Made by a program: the position numbers and the translations under genes. From Abyssogena phaseoliformis symbiont OG214 (GTDB taxonomy: Bacteria > Pseudomonadota > Gammaproteobacteria > PS1 > Pseudothioglobaceae): a stretch of DNA of 64,000 bases. The stretch lies in contig NZ_AP012977.1 in NCBI RefSeq assembly GCF_016592595.1, positions 868,001 through 932,000 of the forward strand. The letters run 5' to 3'. The notes beneath the pieces are model-generated. The model was not told where the DNA came from. It worked only from the letters and a program-made list of their open reading frames with translations, and made no database searches. This document shows positions 1 through 8,834 of this stretch, one piece after another (within the stretch, counting starts at the first letter, position 1; the number at the start of each line of letters is the position of its first letter).

Positions 1-1257
1 CTCGCCTTCAAGCGCAATACCGTTGATGGTTTTAAACATCGAAGTAAACACTCGTCTGTTGATTCTAAAACCACTCATGACTGTCAATCCAAAATGCCTA
101 GTTTTAGCGGCATCTGGTGCTTTTAATCGGGTTATTTTAGTGAGTTTATTAGGAATTTTTTTAACCGCATTAGTACTAGTTGATTGATTAACGTGGATAC
201 TCATAATATCAAAATTGACTTTATCTAGCGCATCTACTGAATGCGACAGACGACCTGCGCCACCTACTTTAAATGACCCTCCAAACTGGTGTCCATTAAG
301 CTTTTGTTTATCATAATATTCAGCACTAAAACTTTTTAGTCGTAATATTTTTCCCTTACTTTTACCCAAATCAAGCAAAATTTCCACGCGTTCTGCAGGG
401 CCTAATAGCACTCTAGTGAGCGGCACTGGTTTTTCTAAAAAACCACCATCACTGGCAATTTGATAAAACTGAATGTCATCTTCAAAGCCCAAATTATAAA
501 TTCTTGCATTAGAGCCATTGAGTATTCTCAATCTAATCACTTGGTCGTGTGTATTTAAAATAGGTACAGGCCTGCCATTCACCAAAATTGTATGCCCTTT
601 CATGCCACCTGATTTATCAAAATCACCTTTATTTAAATACAGCAATTGAGCATCTTTATCAAACCGCCTATCTTGAATCACCATGGGTAAATCATCAACA
701 CCATAGGTTTTAGGAATATCTAATGATTTGGATGTTTCATCATCAATTAAGAAAAAACCCGCCATGCCTTTATACACTTGCTCACCCGTATAACCCTCAA
801 GATGTGGGTGATACCACTGGGTTGAGGCTAATTGATTGATACGCCAGCTGGGTTTCCACGTTTTATTAGGTGGAATAACTTGATACGGACCGCCATCTTC
901 TTTGGCTGGCAAATGCAATCCATGGAAATGTGTGGTGGTATTGACTGACAAATGATTGGTTATTTCAAAACCCACATCATCTGTATTATTCACCCGAATA
1001 GTTGGGCCTAGAAGGCTATCACCATAGCTCAATACATGCGTTAATTTACCTTTAAAAATTTCTGTTGTGTTGTGATTAATTGAAAATTTAAAGATTTTTT
1101 TACCATTAATAATTCCAGGCTCAATGAGTGGCGGTACAACAAAAATTCTATCTGCATAGTCAGGCAGGATTAATTTGGCAGACTTTTTATCACCACAGCC
1201 CACCACCAAAGCGCTGCTAGCCAATATGGATGTTTTAATAAAATTTCTACGTTTCAT
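1..1257 (-). CDS. Multicopper oxidase, Tat-exported lipoprotein (3' end beyond the left edge)
   Basis: The frame is open over 419 codons from an ATG at 1257 to the window edge, so the C-terminus is missing. The N-terminus MKRRNFIK carries a twin arginine, followed by a hydrophobic stretch ending LVVGCG, which suggests a Tat-exported lipoprotein. Two copper-binding motifs of cupredoxin domain 1 are visible: HFHGLHLP and WYHPHLEG. The type 1 copper motifs expected near the C-terminus lie outside the window. Family members oxidise Cu(I), Fe(II) or other substrates in the periplasm with O2 as acceptor. It is the last visible gene of a minus-strand iron/copper cluster and starts 2 nt after the hydroxylase stop. 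The exact substrate cannot be told from sequence. Confidence 0.85.
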   Translation of the reverse strand, partial: MKRRNFIKTSILASSALVVGCGDKKSAKLILPDYADRIFVVPPLIEPGIINGKKIFKFSINHNTTEIFKGKLTHVLSYGDSLLGPTIRVNNTDDVGFEITNHLSVNTTTHFHGLHLPAKEDGGPYQVIPPNKTWKPSWRINQLASTQWYHPHLEGYTGEQVYKGMAGFFLIDDETSKSLDIPKTYGVDDLPMVIQDRRFDKDAQLLYLNKGDFDKSGGMKGHTILVNGRPVPILNTHDQVIRLRILNGSNARIYNLGFEDDIQFYQIASDGGFLEKPVPLTRVLLGPAERVEILLDLGKSKGKILRLKSFSAEYYDKQKLNGHQFGGSFKVGGAGRLSHSVDALDKVNFDIMSIHVNQSTSTNAVKKIPNKLTKITRLKAPDAAKTRHFGLTVMSGFRINRRVFTSMFKTINGIALEGE

Positions 1258-1259
1258 TG

Positions 1260-2208
1260 TTACTGTATTTTTAGTTTTTGAAATTTACACACTGCTATAA
1301 AATTCTTGACTTTTATTTGCTTATAAATAGCAACAAAAGGGGAAAACAACAAAACTTGCAGACTTTGAAAGTTTTTCATCTGCGCCCTTTCTAAGCCAAA
1401 TTTAATATTAGTTATATTTTTTGAAAGGGTTAATATACCAAATAGATAGTCCCAAGTTGACAAAAAACCACCAAAATTGGTATTAACATGGTTTTTAGAA
1501 TGGTGAATTTGATGTTGTAGCGGAGAAATTAAAAATCGCTCAACCGCATTGCCAGAACCTAACTTAATATGTGAATGCCTAAGATTAGACCCTAACAATA
1601 AAAACATAAAAGAAAATAAATTAGCCCCTAAAATATCATAAACACCCACTAAGCTGCCAAATAAAAATACAAAAATACCTGTCACAAAACCAATGCTCAG
1701 GAAATAACGCAAGCCAAACAACAAGGATTCTACAGGATGCACTCGATAAAACGTCAATGGATTTAAAACCTTGGCACTATGGTGCACTTTATGAAACGCC
1801 CACAACCATGACGTAAAGTGCAATAGACGATGCAACCAGTAGCGGGTGAAATCGCTTAAAATAAATAAACTAAGTGTAAATAACACCATTACTTGCACAT
1901 AAGAAAAGCCATCTATGTGTACAAAACCGTATTGATCTAATAAAGTAATATTAACAAATAATGCCACTTCTTTAGCGCTTATTAGTATTGGTAAAATACC
2001 CGTAACTTTAAAAAATACAGAAAAAATAAAGTAGCCGTAATCCAATAAACTAGAGGGATGTAGCCATAGTTTTTTTTGATAAAACAATACGCTTTTGCTT
2101 TGGGTAGTGCTTTAAAAAAATAAAAGCAATCACCAGCGAACTTAACAAAAACAGCCAATAAATTCGCTTATGAGGGTTTATTGAATATTCAAGTGGATTA
2201 ATCTCCAT
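1260..2208 (-). pseudogene. Fatty acid hydroxylase/sterol desaturase family membrane protein, frameshifted at an A8 run
   Basis: The N-terminal part (ATG at 2208, MEINPLEYSINPHKRIY plus one membrane segment) and the main body (LWLHPSSLLDYG onward) lie in different frames. They join at a run of eight A on the coding strand near 2070-2077; seven A would restore one frame of about 315 residues. The body holds the histidine motifs of the di-iron hydroxylase superfamily: HRLLH, HKVHH and HQIHH, between several membrane segments. The start overlaps the stop of the upstream imelysin gene (ATGGAGATTAA). It is the fourth gene of the imelysin/DUF1111 cluster. It may be dead, or it may yield some full-length protein through transcriptional slippage at the A8 run. 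Substrate unknown. Confidence 0.75.
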
Positions 2209-3145
2209 CAGCATCCAATACCTTAGAGACAAATCCCAGTCTATCCATTAAAGAAATATAATAAGCTTGCATAAGCCTATTGGTTGATTGGTATAAGCAC
2301 TTACCCTTGTTATTAATAAAATCAAACTCGGACATATATCGTTCGCATTAGCAATCGAATCATTTAATGCACTAATAGCCTGATCAATCTCTTTGCTTGC
2401 TTTAAATTGGCGCGCAATATCGCCGAAATCTTGATAATCTGGTGAATTAATAACCTGAACTTGCGTTGCAAGAATGGAATTCATGCTATTGCCACTAATT
2501 GCGTATTCCGCCCTATGATTGTTTGGTCTATTCTTAAATTTCTTACTCAAACCAGCCACATCACCAATGCGCCACTCTTTAAGTTTATAAGTGCCATCAA
2601 CCAAAGTATTTAGCAAAATTGCCCTGGCGTATTGCTCGCTTTCAAGAAATTTTGACTGATGCACCTTATAACTATTTAGAATTTCAGACAAATAATTTTT
2701 GATTGACTTGGTAATCATTAACGCCATATTTTTGACCCTTTGATGGGACAAATCTTTTGTAAAAAGTATGTATTCCAAAGCGTTAATGGTTTTATGTGAA
2801 TGCTTATACATAGCACATCATCATTATTATTAAGTCTAGTTGAGATTTGATATTCTCATTATTGCCATGAAATATATCAATGTGTCTTGGTGTGTCTAAA
2901 TAATCCTCATTTAAATCACCCAATAAATAAGTGGTTTCGACTTTTTTCCAACTTGAAACTAAGTTACCAAATTGCCTTTTAACGACTGTCTGATTAGATT
3001 GGTTAATACTATCAATCAACAACTCAGCATTTTTAATAGCTGATACAACATTAACAATAATAACTTGGTTAAAGAATTTTTCGCCAACTGCATTTGTACC
3101 AACCGACACAAGCAAAAAAACAACCGCCATCAAGTATTTCATCAA
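2198..3145 (-). pseudogene. Second imelysin-like (peptidase M75) protein, broken by two frameshifts
   Basis: A signal peptide (MMKYLMAVVFLLVSVGTNA) leads into an imelysin-like domain with YLDTPRHIDIFHG and ENIKSQLD in the first frame. KTINALEYILF, the counterpart of the GxHxxE region, is in a second frame from about 2811. The true C-terminus (DRLGFVSKVLDADGD) is in a third frame and stops at 2198. The breaks fall near 2811-2830 and near 2275-2285, neither in a long homopolymer. Paired imelysins flanking a DUF1111 protein are a known arrangement in gammaproteobacterial iron-regulated clusters. The longer imelysin at 4497-5804 is intact, so this looks like loss of one paralogue. Confidence 0.75.
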
Positions 3146-3151
3146 TTCGCC

Positions 3152-4516
3152 CTATATTTCATTCAAAAATTGAAATATTTTACCCCTACTACTAATAGGT
3201 AAATTCATAAACAAAATTTTAGACTTCTCAGCCTCACCGCCATGCCAAAGGATTGCTTGTTCAAGGTTGCGTGCACGACCATCATGCAAAAAATTCTTAT
3301 TATCTTTGAGTATTAAAGCAGCTCTACCCAGTCTCCATAATGGCGGTGTACGCCATTCATTGCCCAAAGCATCAAACTCTGAACGAAAATCTGCCAAATT
3401 CTCTCCCATATAATGCAATAGAAAATCACTATATGGATATATAGTAGTGCCAGGTAGTGAGTAACTTGGAACGTGGCATTGCGAACAGCCAATTTCAGAG
3501 AATAGTCTTTGTCCTTGATGTTCTTTAACAATAGATTTTGGCAGTTTTAAGTGTGTCAAATAGTAACTAATGGCGCTTAATCTTTGTGCTGTCAGCTCAT
3601 GCTTTCCCCCATCTTTTGAAGCGTTAATACATGCAACTTGTATTGGTGTACACGACTGATGTTCATGAATAGGATTAGTCAAACCCATATCATTAATAGC
3701 AGCATTGGCTGATTGATGCCTTACCGTTGGTACAGAAGCTTTCCAAGTATAACGACCAATCTCCACTTGCTTGGTTTGACTTGACCAAACCCGATTGGCC
3801 TTGCCAGAAATGCCATCATGATTAGCATCATTCACATCTTCATTGGCTAGGATTTGCGCATCAGTAATTTGCTCTAACAAACCCAATCCCACAAGTGCTG
3901 GTGCAATCCTAGCACTGACAATTGTATTAGGGTGTAAATCACCATAACCCAAATTTTTTAACTTAATTATTGGTTGTTGCAAGGTAACAATAGCACCATC
4001 AGGATAATGAATATCTTTAGTTGAATAATGCACCAAGAGCTTGGCTTCAAAAGGCACGCCTAACACACCATTAATACTAATTTGAGCACCATAACTCGGC
4101 TCAGGAATAAAGCCAATTTTGGCCGTCATACGCTGATGTTCATCAGTGCCATTGGACGGTATAGACAAGCGTATCACATGCGACCTATCAACGATATTGC
4201 TTGCTTCAAATACTTTGCCACGACCATTTTTTACATGACAATTAACACAAGTATTGGCACTAAATAATGGACCCAATCCATCACGTGCTGTTGTTGCAGA
4301 AGGTGCCTCCACCCAAGGAATGCGAAAAAAACTTTTGCCTAAAATAAACTCATCCACCTCATCATTATTTAAGTCAGGCTTGGCTTGTGTAAAAGATTGA
4401 TTTAATATTTGGGTTGATAAATCCTCCAAGCCACTAGCAAAAACCCTTGCCATTAGACTAACAGCAAGGGTTAATATGCTTAGAACCACTAAACGTTTAT
4501 AGTTTGGTTTCCTCAA
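3152..4516 (-). CDS. Di-heme oxidoreductase, DUF1111 (thiol oxidoreductase-like)
   Basis: This 454-residue exported protein has an N-terminal hydrophobic signal (ending around LMARVFA) and two heme c motifs, CVNCH near residue 90 and CSQCH near residue 346. The blocks FFRIPWVEAP and DGLGPLFSANTC are typical of the DUF1111 family, distant relatives of MauG and cytochrome c peroxidase. It overlaps the upstream imelysin gene by 20 nt, so the two are probably translationally coupled. The family co-occurs with imelysins in iron-limitation clusters; its reaction is not settled. The reading frame is intact, unlike the genes on both sides of the pair. Confidence 0.85.
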   Translation of the reverse strand: MRKPNYKRLVVLSILTLAVSLMARVFASGLEDLSTQILNQSFTQAKPDLNNDEVDEFILGKSFFRIPWVEAPSATTARDGLGPLFSANTCVNCHVKNGRGKVFEASNIVDRSHVIRLSIPSNGTDEHQRMTAKIGFIPEPSYGAQISINGVLGVPFEAKLLVHYSTKDIHYPDGAIVTLQQPIIKLKNLGYGDLHPNTIVSARIAPALVGLGLLEQITDAQILANEDVNDANHDGISGKANRVWSSQTKQVEIGRYTWKASVPTVRHQSANAAINDMGLTNPIHEHQSCTPIQVACINASKDGGKHELTAQRLSAISYYLTHLKLPKSIVKEHQGQRLFSEIGCSQCHVPSYSLPGTTIYPYSDFLLHYMGENLADFRSEFDALGNEWRTPPLWRLGRAALILKDNKNFLHDGRARNLEQAILWHGGEAEKSKILFMNLPISSRGKIFQFLNEI

Positions 4517-5804
4517 TATCTGTTATATCTCCAACTGTCAAATCAACGCCATTTGATTTTGCCACATAAATCATTTGATCTCCAATAGCTCTTAACTCAT
4601 TTTTAAGTTTTTTGATTTGTCTAGCTTGCGTATCATTTGGGCGAATTTGATAATCAAAATGACGGCTCACTTGTGCCAATGTATTCATTTGATTAATTTT
4701 GGCATTAGCCGATGCAATCAAATCCATCAACTTAGTTTTATCTTTCATAGCATCAATAGGTGCTACGCCATAATCAACACCATTATAAGTACCAAACAGC
4801 AAATTCTTAAAGCCTTGGAAATTTTGCGTAATATCACGATGTGTGTTATCAGAAAAACAACTGTGCTCGTCCTCTTCAGAAGGTGTAAGCACCGCCACTG
4901 CAATACGCTCATTAGCAAGCTCAGACTTAATAAAAACACCTAAACCAGAAAAGATTTGTCTTAGTGCTACTTTTGCGTCAATATTCTTAGTTGCATCAGA
5001 ATTTTTACCCAATAATGCCGCCTTGTAATTAGCGTTATCGCCATCTGCCCAAGCTGAAACCATTGACTCTAAATCAGAAACAATTAAACTTGCTGCTGCA
5101 TTTAAATATTGCTTACGACGATCAGCATTTGCATTAGTTGTATAATCAGAAAGCGCTCTTTGACCTGCTACCAGCGCACCATTGGTTACACTATCTTTCA
5201 TAAAATTAGCATAATCTTGATCTTGACCCCATAATAAAAATTCAATCGCGTGGTAACCCGTTGCAACATTAGCATCGCCACCATTTTCATTAAGAGCTGC
5301 TAATACACTAGGAGTAATTGTACTGACATCAACCGCTGTTGGGTTTTCACCACCTGGATTGAGTATGCCTTTGGTGTCAATAATATTACCTGACGTTTTT
5401 CTACCCTTAGCATTAGTCGTATAATCAATCATATTTTCATCTAATGGCCAAGCATTTAATTGCCCTTCTGGCGCGCCATAAGACGTGTGCCAACCTTCCT
5501 CTGCATCAATAGGTCCATTAGACAATCTGAATGCTTCCGTTTGGCCATAAGATTCACGAGCATTTAACCATGCTGCTTTAGCATTTTCCATCAAAACCAT
5601 TGTGGGACGATTAGTAAAAGCTTTAAGCTTTGTCTTTAGTGTTTTAGCATCATTTAAAGCATCCGTGTAATTTGCTGTTGCAATGTCTGCATAAGTGCTC
5701 AACAATGGGCTGGTCTCGTCATTACCCCAAAATGCGCTTGCAGTAGAGATTGCCATTGCCACTGTTAAAGCAGATGAAACTATCAATTTTTTTTGTACTT
5801 TCAT
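4497..5804 (-). CDS. Imelysin family periplasmic iron-binding protein (peptidase M75)
   Basis: 435 residues with a clear signal peptide (KKLIVSSALTVAMAISTASA). The imelysin GxHxxE motif is present as GYHAIEFLLWGQD near residue 187. Other family blocks include NGPIDAEEGWHTSYG and RQIFSGLGVFIKSELANERI. Related proteins such as IrpA and EfeO-type M75 domains act in periplasmic iron acquisition. The frame is complete and preceded by a Shine-Dalgarno (AAGGAGAAATACAC before ATG). It lies 50 nt after the relic siderophore porin and overlaps the DUF1111 gene, implying one transcript porin-imelysin-DUF1111. Function in iron uptake is inferred from family and context. Confidence 0.88.
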   Translation of the reverse strand: MKVQKKLIVSSALTVAMAISTASAFWGNDETSPLLSTYADIATANYTDALNDAKTLKTKLKAFTNRPTMVLMENAKAAWLNARESYGQTEAFRLSNGPIDAEEGWHTSYGAPEGQLNAWPLDENMIDYTTNAKGRKTSGNIIDTKGILNPGGENPTAVDVSTITPSVLAALNENGGDANVATGYHAIEFLLWGQDQDYANFMKDSVTNGALVAGQRALSDYTTNANADRRKQYLNAAASLIVSDLESMVSAWADGDNANYKAALLGKNSDATKNIDAKVALRQIFSGLGVFIKSELANERIAVAVLTPSEEDEHSCFSDNTHRDITQNFQGFKNLLFGTYNGVDYGVAPIDAMKDKTKLMDLIASANAKINQMNTLAQVSRHFDYQIRPNDTQARQIKKLKNELRAIGDQMIYVAKSNGVDLTVGDITDIEETKL

Positions 5805-5854
5805 GTGTATTTCTCCTTAAAATTTTTAAATTTTACTCAAAATATTTGCTTTCA

Positions 5855-6743
5855 TTAGAATTCGTAAGCAACTTTTAAGCCATTGACTGCTTTTTGTCCA
5901 TCCACTTTATTGTTTTCAAAAAAGACAGTAACACCTTCTGCCGGTGAAAGACTATAAGTCAAACCTTTTTGTTTATCGCCGCCATCAATCTTACTATAAG
6001 CCAAGTTAAGACTAGCATCTATGCCTTTTAATTGGGTGAGCATAACTCAATTCAATATATTGAGCCTTAATGCTATTTGCCACACCTTGGTTAGTTTTCA
6101 CAGCTTCATAGTAAAAAAAGCCCAAGCCATTGTCCAAACTAACTCCTAAATGATAAGCATTAGAACTGCCGTAACCTGTTGTGCCGCCTTTGAAATAATC
6201 CATACCAGTACTAAAAATATCTTTGCCATAATTAATGCTAACACCAGTATCGTTATCAGTGTCTTTATAACTGTAAATAGAAGCTTGAACATCACCAAAA
6301 TCAGCACTTAGCATTAGCATATCTTTGCTACCCCCTTGTCGGCATTTGTTATGCCCTTGGCAAGTGGGTCTGTTATCATGCCAGTTTTATAAGTGCCAAA
6401 TGATGGCACACCAATACGGACTTTATTAGCTGTAAAGTTACCATTGTGATAATTAATCATTGCCTCATCTAAAATAATATCGTCTTCCCCTCTTCTTTTA
6501 ACTTTGATTGTGCCATCAAACTGCTCATTCACTGCGTGTGAAACAGTCAGTTCTAAATCGCCAAACTCAACCTTTGTCATTACTTGAACTGTATACCGTT
6601 TCAATCAAGCCGCTGACACTTGTTGCTGATTACGTTGTCTCTAAAGCAGTAATACGATCTTTTAATACATCTATTTCTGTACTTGCAAGTGCAGTTGTAC
6701 CAACAATTAACATACTTAATGCTATTACCTTATTTCTTTTCAT
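5855..6743 (-). pseudogene. Outer-membrane porin relic, probably LbtU-type siderophore porin
   Basis: The start (ATG at 6743) encodes MKRNKVIALSMLIVGTTALA, a signal peptide, then a short coiled segment (DVLKDRITALETT). An in-frame TAA follows, then SATSVSGLIETVYSSSNDKG, after which the frame shifts at least three times before the C-terminal VNGLKVAYEF. A terminal Phe is usual for beta-barrels. The blocks DEAMINYHNG and VPSFGTYKTGMITDPL resemble the LbtU siderophore-porin family, in which a plug-less barrel takes up legiobactin. The nonsense codon and several shifts rule out one sequencing slip. It heads the imelysin operon, so import across the outer membrane by this route is lost. Confidence 0.65.
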
Positions 6744-7565
6744 TGTGTCTATCCTATACATTTTAATTAGAAATGTCGCAGAACTACTCCTGCAAATTTG
6801 ATGCCTATACGCATCACTCTTAATTCAACTTCTTTTGTTTTTTATTAGAGGGTTAATTTTTTGAGTTAGTAAATGATATCAGTTCGTATTTGTATTTGCA
6901 ATACGATATAAGAATTTTATGATATATCATTTTCTTAACAGTTCAAACAAACAACTTAATAAGCAAAAATATTGTTTAGTAGCTAAATTTCAGTCAAATC
7001 AAGTTCACTCTCAATTAAAAGTGAATCGTCAAAATCTCTTAAATACTTAGCCATGCTATTAATTAAATTAATTTCCATAGATCTAGTATTTGCACTTAAT
7101 TTAATTAATAATCACTCTTTTCGTACTCCCAATTCTTATTCAAAATGGTTGCTTAAGTCTTTCTTTATTTCATCAAGAAATGTTTGTTTAATCATTTAGT
7201 TTGGAAAATTAAAGCGCCGCTATAGAGTCTAAATCTAATCGATTATGATTGCGCAGATAACTAAGTTTATATTGTTGCCAAAAACCAAACATATTTATAT
7301 TTTATTAGCACAACTACCGCAAGACTTAGATTTGCTTGATGGTGTTATGATATTTTTCATTTGTTTTTCCATGTTAAATAGTTGCCCCTACAAGGCTGGG
7401 GTAACCAATTTACCCATTGAATTTGAGGGGTTGGATGATATAAACCCGTCATGCATTTTTGGTTTGCCTCACACTTGATTTAAGAGCATGAGGCGATGTT
7501 GAAATGATTGCTATCGGAGGTAATTAGCGAAGAGAGATAAGCAATACATTTCTAACCTGCATTAA
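6744..7565. other. Intergenic stretch with decayed remnants, no confident gene
   Basis: No long convincing frame is seen. On the minus strand short pieces look like worn coding sequence: MIKQTFLDEIKKDLSNHFE (from about 7195), a 31-codon open frame at 6983-7078 (MEINLINSMAKYL...), and a 25-codon frame around 7291-7371 ending KSCGSCANKI. None is recognised. They lie downstream of a Fur box and a micro-gene on the same strand, so the stretch may be the remains of a Fur-controlled operon. The open plus-strand frame at 7245-7478 has no ribosome site and no family resemblance. Confidence 0.35.
6884..6930. promoter_or_regulatory. Two inverted repeats upstream of the porin-imelysin operon
   Basis: TCGTATT at 6884-6890 is mirrored by AATACGA at 6900-6906 with a 9-nt spacer. 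A perfect 12-nt palindrome, ATGATATATCAT, lies at 6919-6930. They sit 140-190 nt upstream of the porin start on its strand. The second resembles Fur half-sites (TGATA/TATCA) but is not a full Fur box. Operator function is inferred only from position and symmetry. Confidence 0.35.
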
Positions 7566-7643
7566 TTAATTAGCCAACTTATCAAAATAAGCCAAATAAT
7601 CTTTCAATTCTTTTTGTGACAATATGAAATATTCCTTTTGCAT
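7566..7643 (-). CDS. Fur-box-preceded 25-residue open frame
   Basis: A 25-codon frame, MQKEYFILSQKELKDYLAYF followed by DKLAN, begins at ATG 7643 after a good Shine-Dalgarno (GGAG, 6 nt upstream of the ATG). A near-consensus Fur box lies about 66 nt further upstream. I recognise no family; it is charged, aromatic and lacks a membrane segment. It could be a genuine iron-responsive small protein, a leader peptide, or the surviving N-terminus of a lost gene, because unreadable remnants follow on the same strand. Confidence 0.4.
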   Translation of the reverse strand: MQKEYFILSQKELKDYLAYFDKLAN

Positions 7644-7708
7644 TACACTTCTCCATCAAGTTGTATTTTTTTTGTTAGTAAGCATCTTCTCTTGAAGAAC
7701 TTAAACAC

Positions 7709-7729
7709 AAATGATACTCATTATCATTT
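7709..7729 (-). promoter_or_regulatory. Fur box
   Basis: TGATACTCATTATCA at 7712-7726 matches the 7-1-7 Fur consensus TGATAATnATTATCA with one mismatch. The symmetry extends outward (AAATGATA at 7709 and TATCATTT ending at 7729). It lies upstream of the micro-gene at 7566-7643 on the minus strand, and 55 nt from the bacterioferritin terminator on its other side. A fur gene is present at 24.3 kb in this window. Confidence 0.7.
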
Positions 7730-7777
7730 ATAATTGCAAGTCATTTATGCAAAAAATATATTTTTGTGAAATAACAT

Positions 7778-7807
7778 AAAAAAAATAGCACGAAAAATCG
7801 TGCTATT
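7778..7807 (-). terminator. Rho-independent terminator after the bacterioferritin genes
   Basis: A perfect 10-bp stem (AATAGCACGA at 7784-7793 with TCGTGCTATT at 7798-7807) has a 4-nt loop and, read on the minus strand, is followed by a run of T. It lies 23 nt beyond the original bfrA stop at 7831, which fits a terminator for the bfrB-bfrA transcript. Confidence 0.8.
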
Positions 7808-7830
7808 AAAACATTTTGAGCAAGCTAAGC

Positions 7831-8268
7831 TTACATTTGTGGTTGGATATAATTTTGCAAGCCCAATTGTTTTTCCAATCAATAAGTATGGTCTTGTTCG
7901 GTAGCTTCTAGCTGACTTGTCAACATCGTGCGTGTAATAAAATCCTGCTCTTGTTCGCACAACTTAATAGAGCTCTTTAAATCACTTACCACTTTATACT
8001 TCAACTTAAGGTCATTTTCAATGCATGATGTCACATCACGACCAATATTCAAACCTTCTTGAATTGATAAATCTGGTGCGACTTCTAAAAACAGCAAGCG
8101 TTTGATAATTTGATCAGCATGGTCAGTTTCCTCTTCCATTTCATGATTCAAACGCTCAAATAACTTTGATAAGCTCCTACGTGAATGCGTGAAATATTGG
8201 TCGCGAACCGCCAACTCGCCTTTTAATAAGTCCTGTAACTGATTAATTACTCTTGTGTTGCCTTGCAT
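7831..8268 (-). pseudogene. bfrA: Bacterioferritin ferroxidase-type subunit, interrupted by a TGA at a Trp codon
   Basis: The frame starts MQGNTRVINQLQDLLKGEL with a good Shine-Dalgarno (AAGGA). It reads EETDHADQIIKRLLFLE, keeping the ferroxidase Glu and His of helix B, but has Thr where the heme Met is in E. coli Bfr. At codon 130 (7879-7881) a TGA replaces the Trp of the family motif DHxxWLE. The same frame continues with LEKQLGLQNYIQPQM to a TAA at 7831, exactly the normal C-terminus. A few residues are missing after HSRR compared with relatives (usual MxEDWG), and the ligand Glu near residue 94 appears to be Lys. It would pair with bfrB as in two-subunit bacterioferritins. Truncation would remove the last helix. 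Confidence 0.8.
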
Positions 8269-8339
8269 ATTAACATTCCTTACTATTACATAATTGATTG
8301 ATGATAATTATCCGTACCTACCTTTAAAAGTAGGCTAAT

Positions 8340-8751
8340 TTATGTTTCAAAATAATCTAATCTCTCTTCGCATGCCTCTAAACACTCTTTAAGACAATCA
8401 CGAGTCACATAATCCCTTTCCTTTTCAGCCTTAGCAATCTCTATTTGAAGTATGGTCCTAAAACTTAGCTCCATATTTAAATTAGCTGTTAAAACTTCGG
8501 ACACATCTTCGCCAATGTTGAGCCTGCCTAAATCCTGTAGATTTGGCAAACCTTCTAAAAACAAAATACGCTGAACTATGCTGTCAGATTCTTTCATGGC
8601 TTTGATTGAATACTTAAAATTCTTCTCACTAAGCCCCTTAAAACCCCAATCTTCTAGCATTCTTGCATGCAAAAAATACTGATTAATCATGCTTTAAAGA
8701 CTCTTTGAGCACTTAGTTTAACGAATGATTAATATTATTATCAACTTTCAT
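8340..8751 (-). pseudogene. bfrB: Bacterioferritin heme-type subunit with a broken N-terminus
   Basis: The original start is still recognisable: ATG at 8751 after GGAG, reading MKVDNNINHSLN, then an in-frame TAA, then VLKESLK and a one-base shift before INQYFLHARMLEDWGFKGL. From there the body is open to 8340. Helix B reads IKAMKESD: the heme Met is kept, while the ferroxidase Glu and His are replaced by Ala and Ser/Glu. This is the pattern of the heme-binding partner in heteromeric bacterioferritins. An ATG at 8690 could restart translation but would lose helix A's first half. It lies 71 nt upstream of bfrA on the same strand. Confidence 0.78.
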
Positions 8752-8834
8752 ATTTTTTCTCCTATTGTGTGTGATTGACATTTAATGAATACCTACATTA
8801 TAATATTAACCATTCTTATTAACATTTAATAACC

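Noticed and set aside
6508-6801. 97-codon plus-strand frame opposite the porin relic
   Set aside because: It is antisense to recognisable porin sequence including the signal peptide and has no start signals.
7245-7478. 77-codon open frame on the plus strand
   Set aside because: No ribosome site, no family resemblance, and it runs against short coding-like remnants on the other strand.
7831-8268. TGA read as Trp (altered genetic code) to explain the bfrA interruption
   Set aside because: prfA and other intact genes end in TGA, and many proteins here use TGG for Trp. One TGA in a locus full of lesions is a nonsense mutation.
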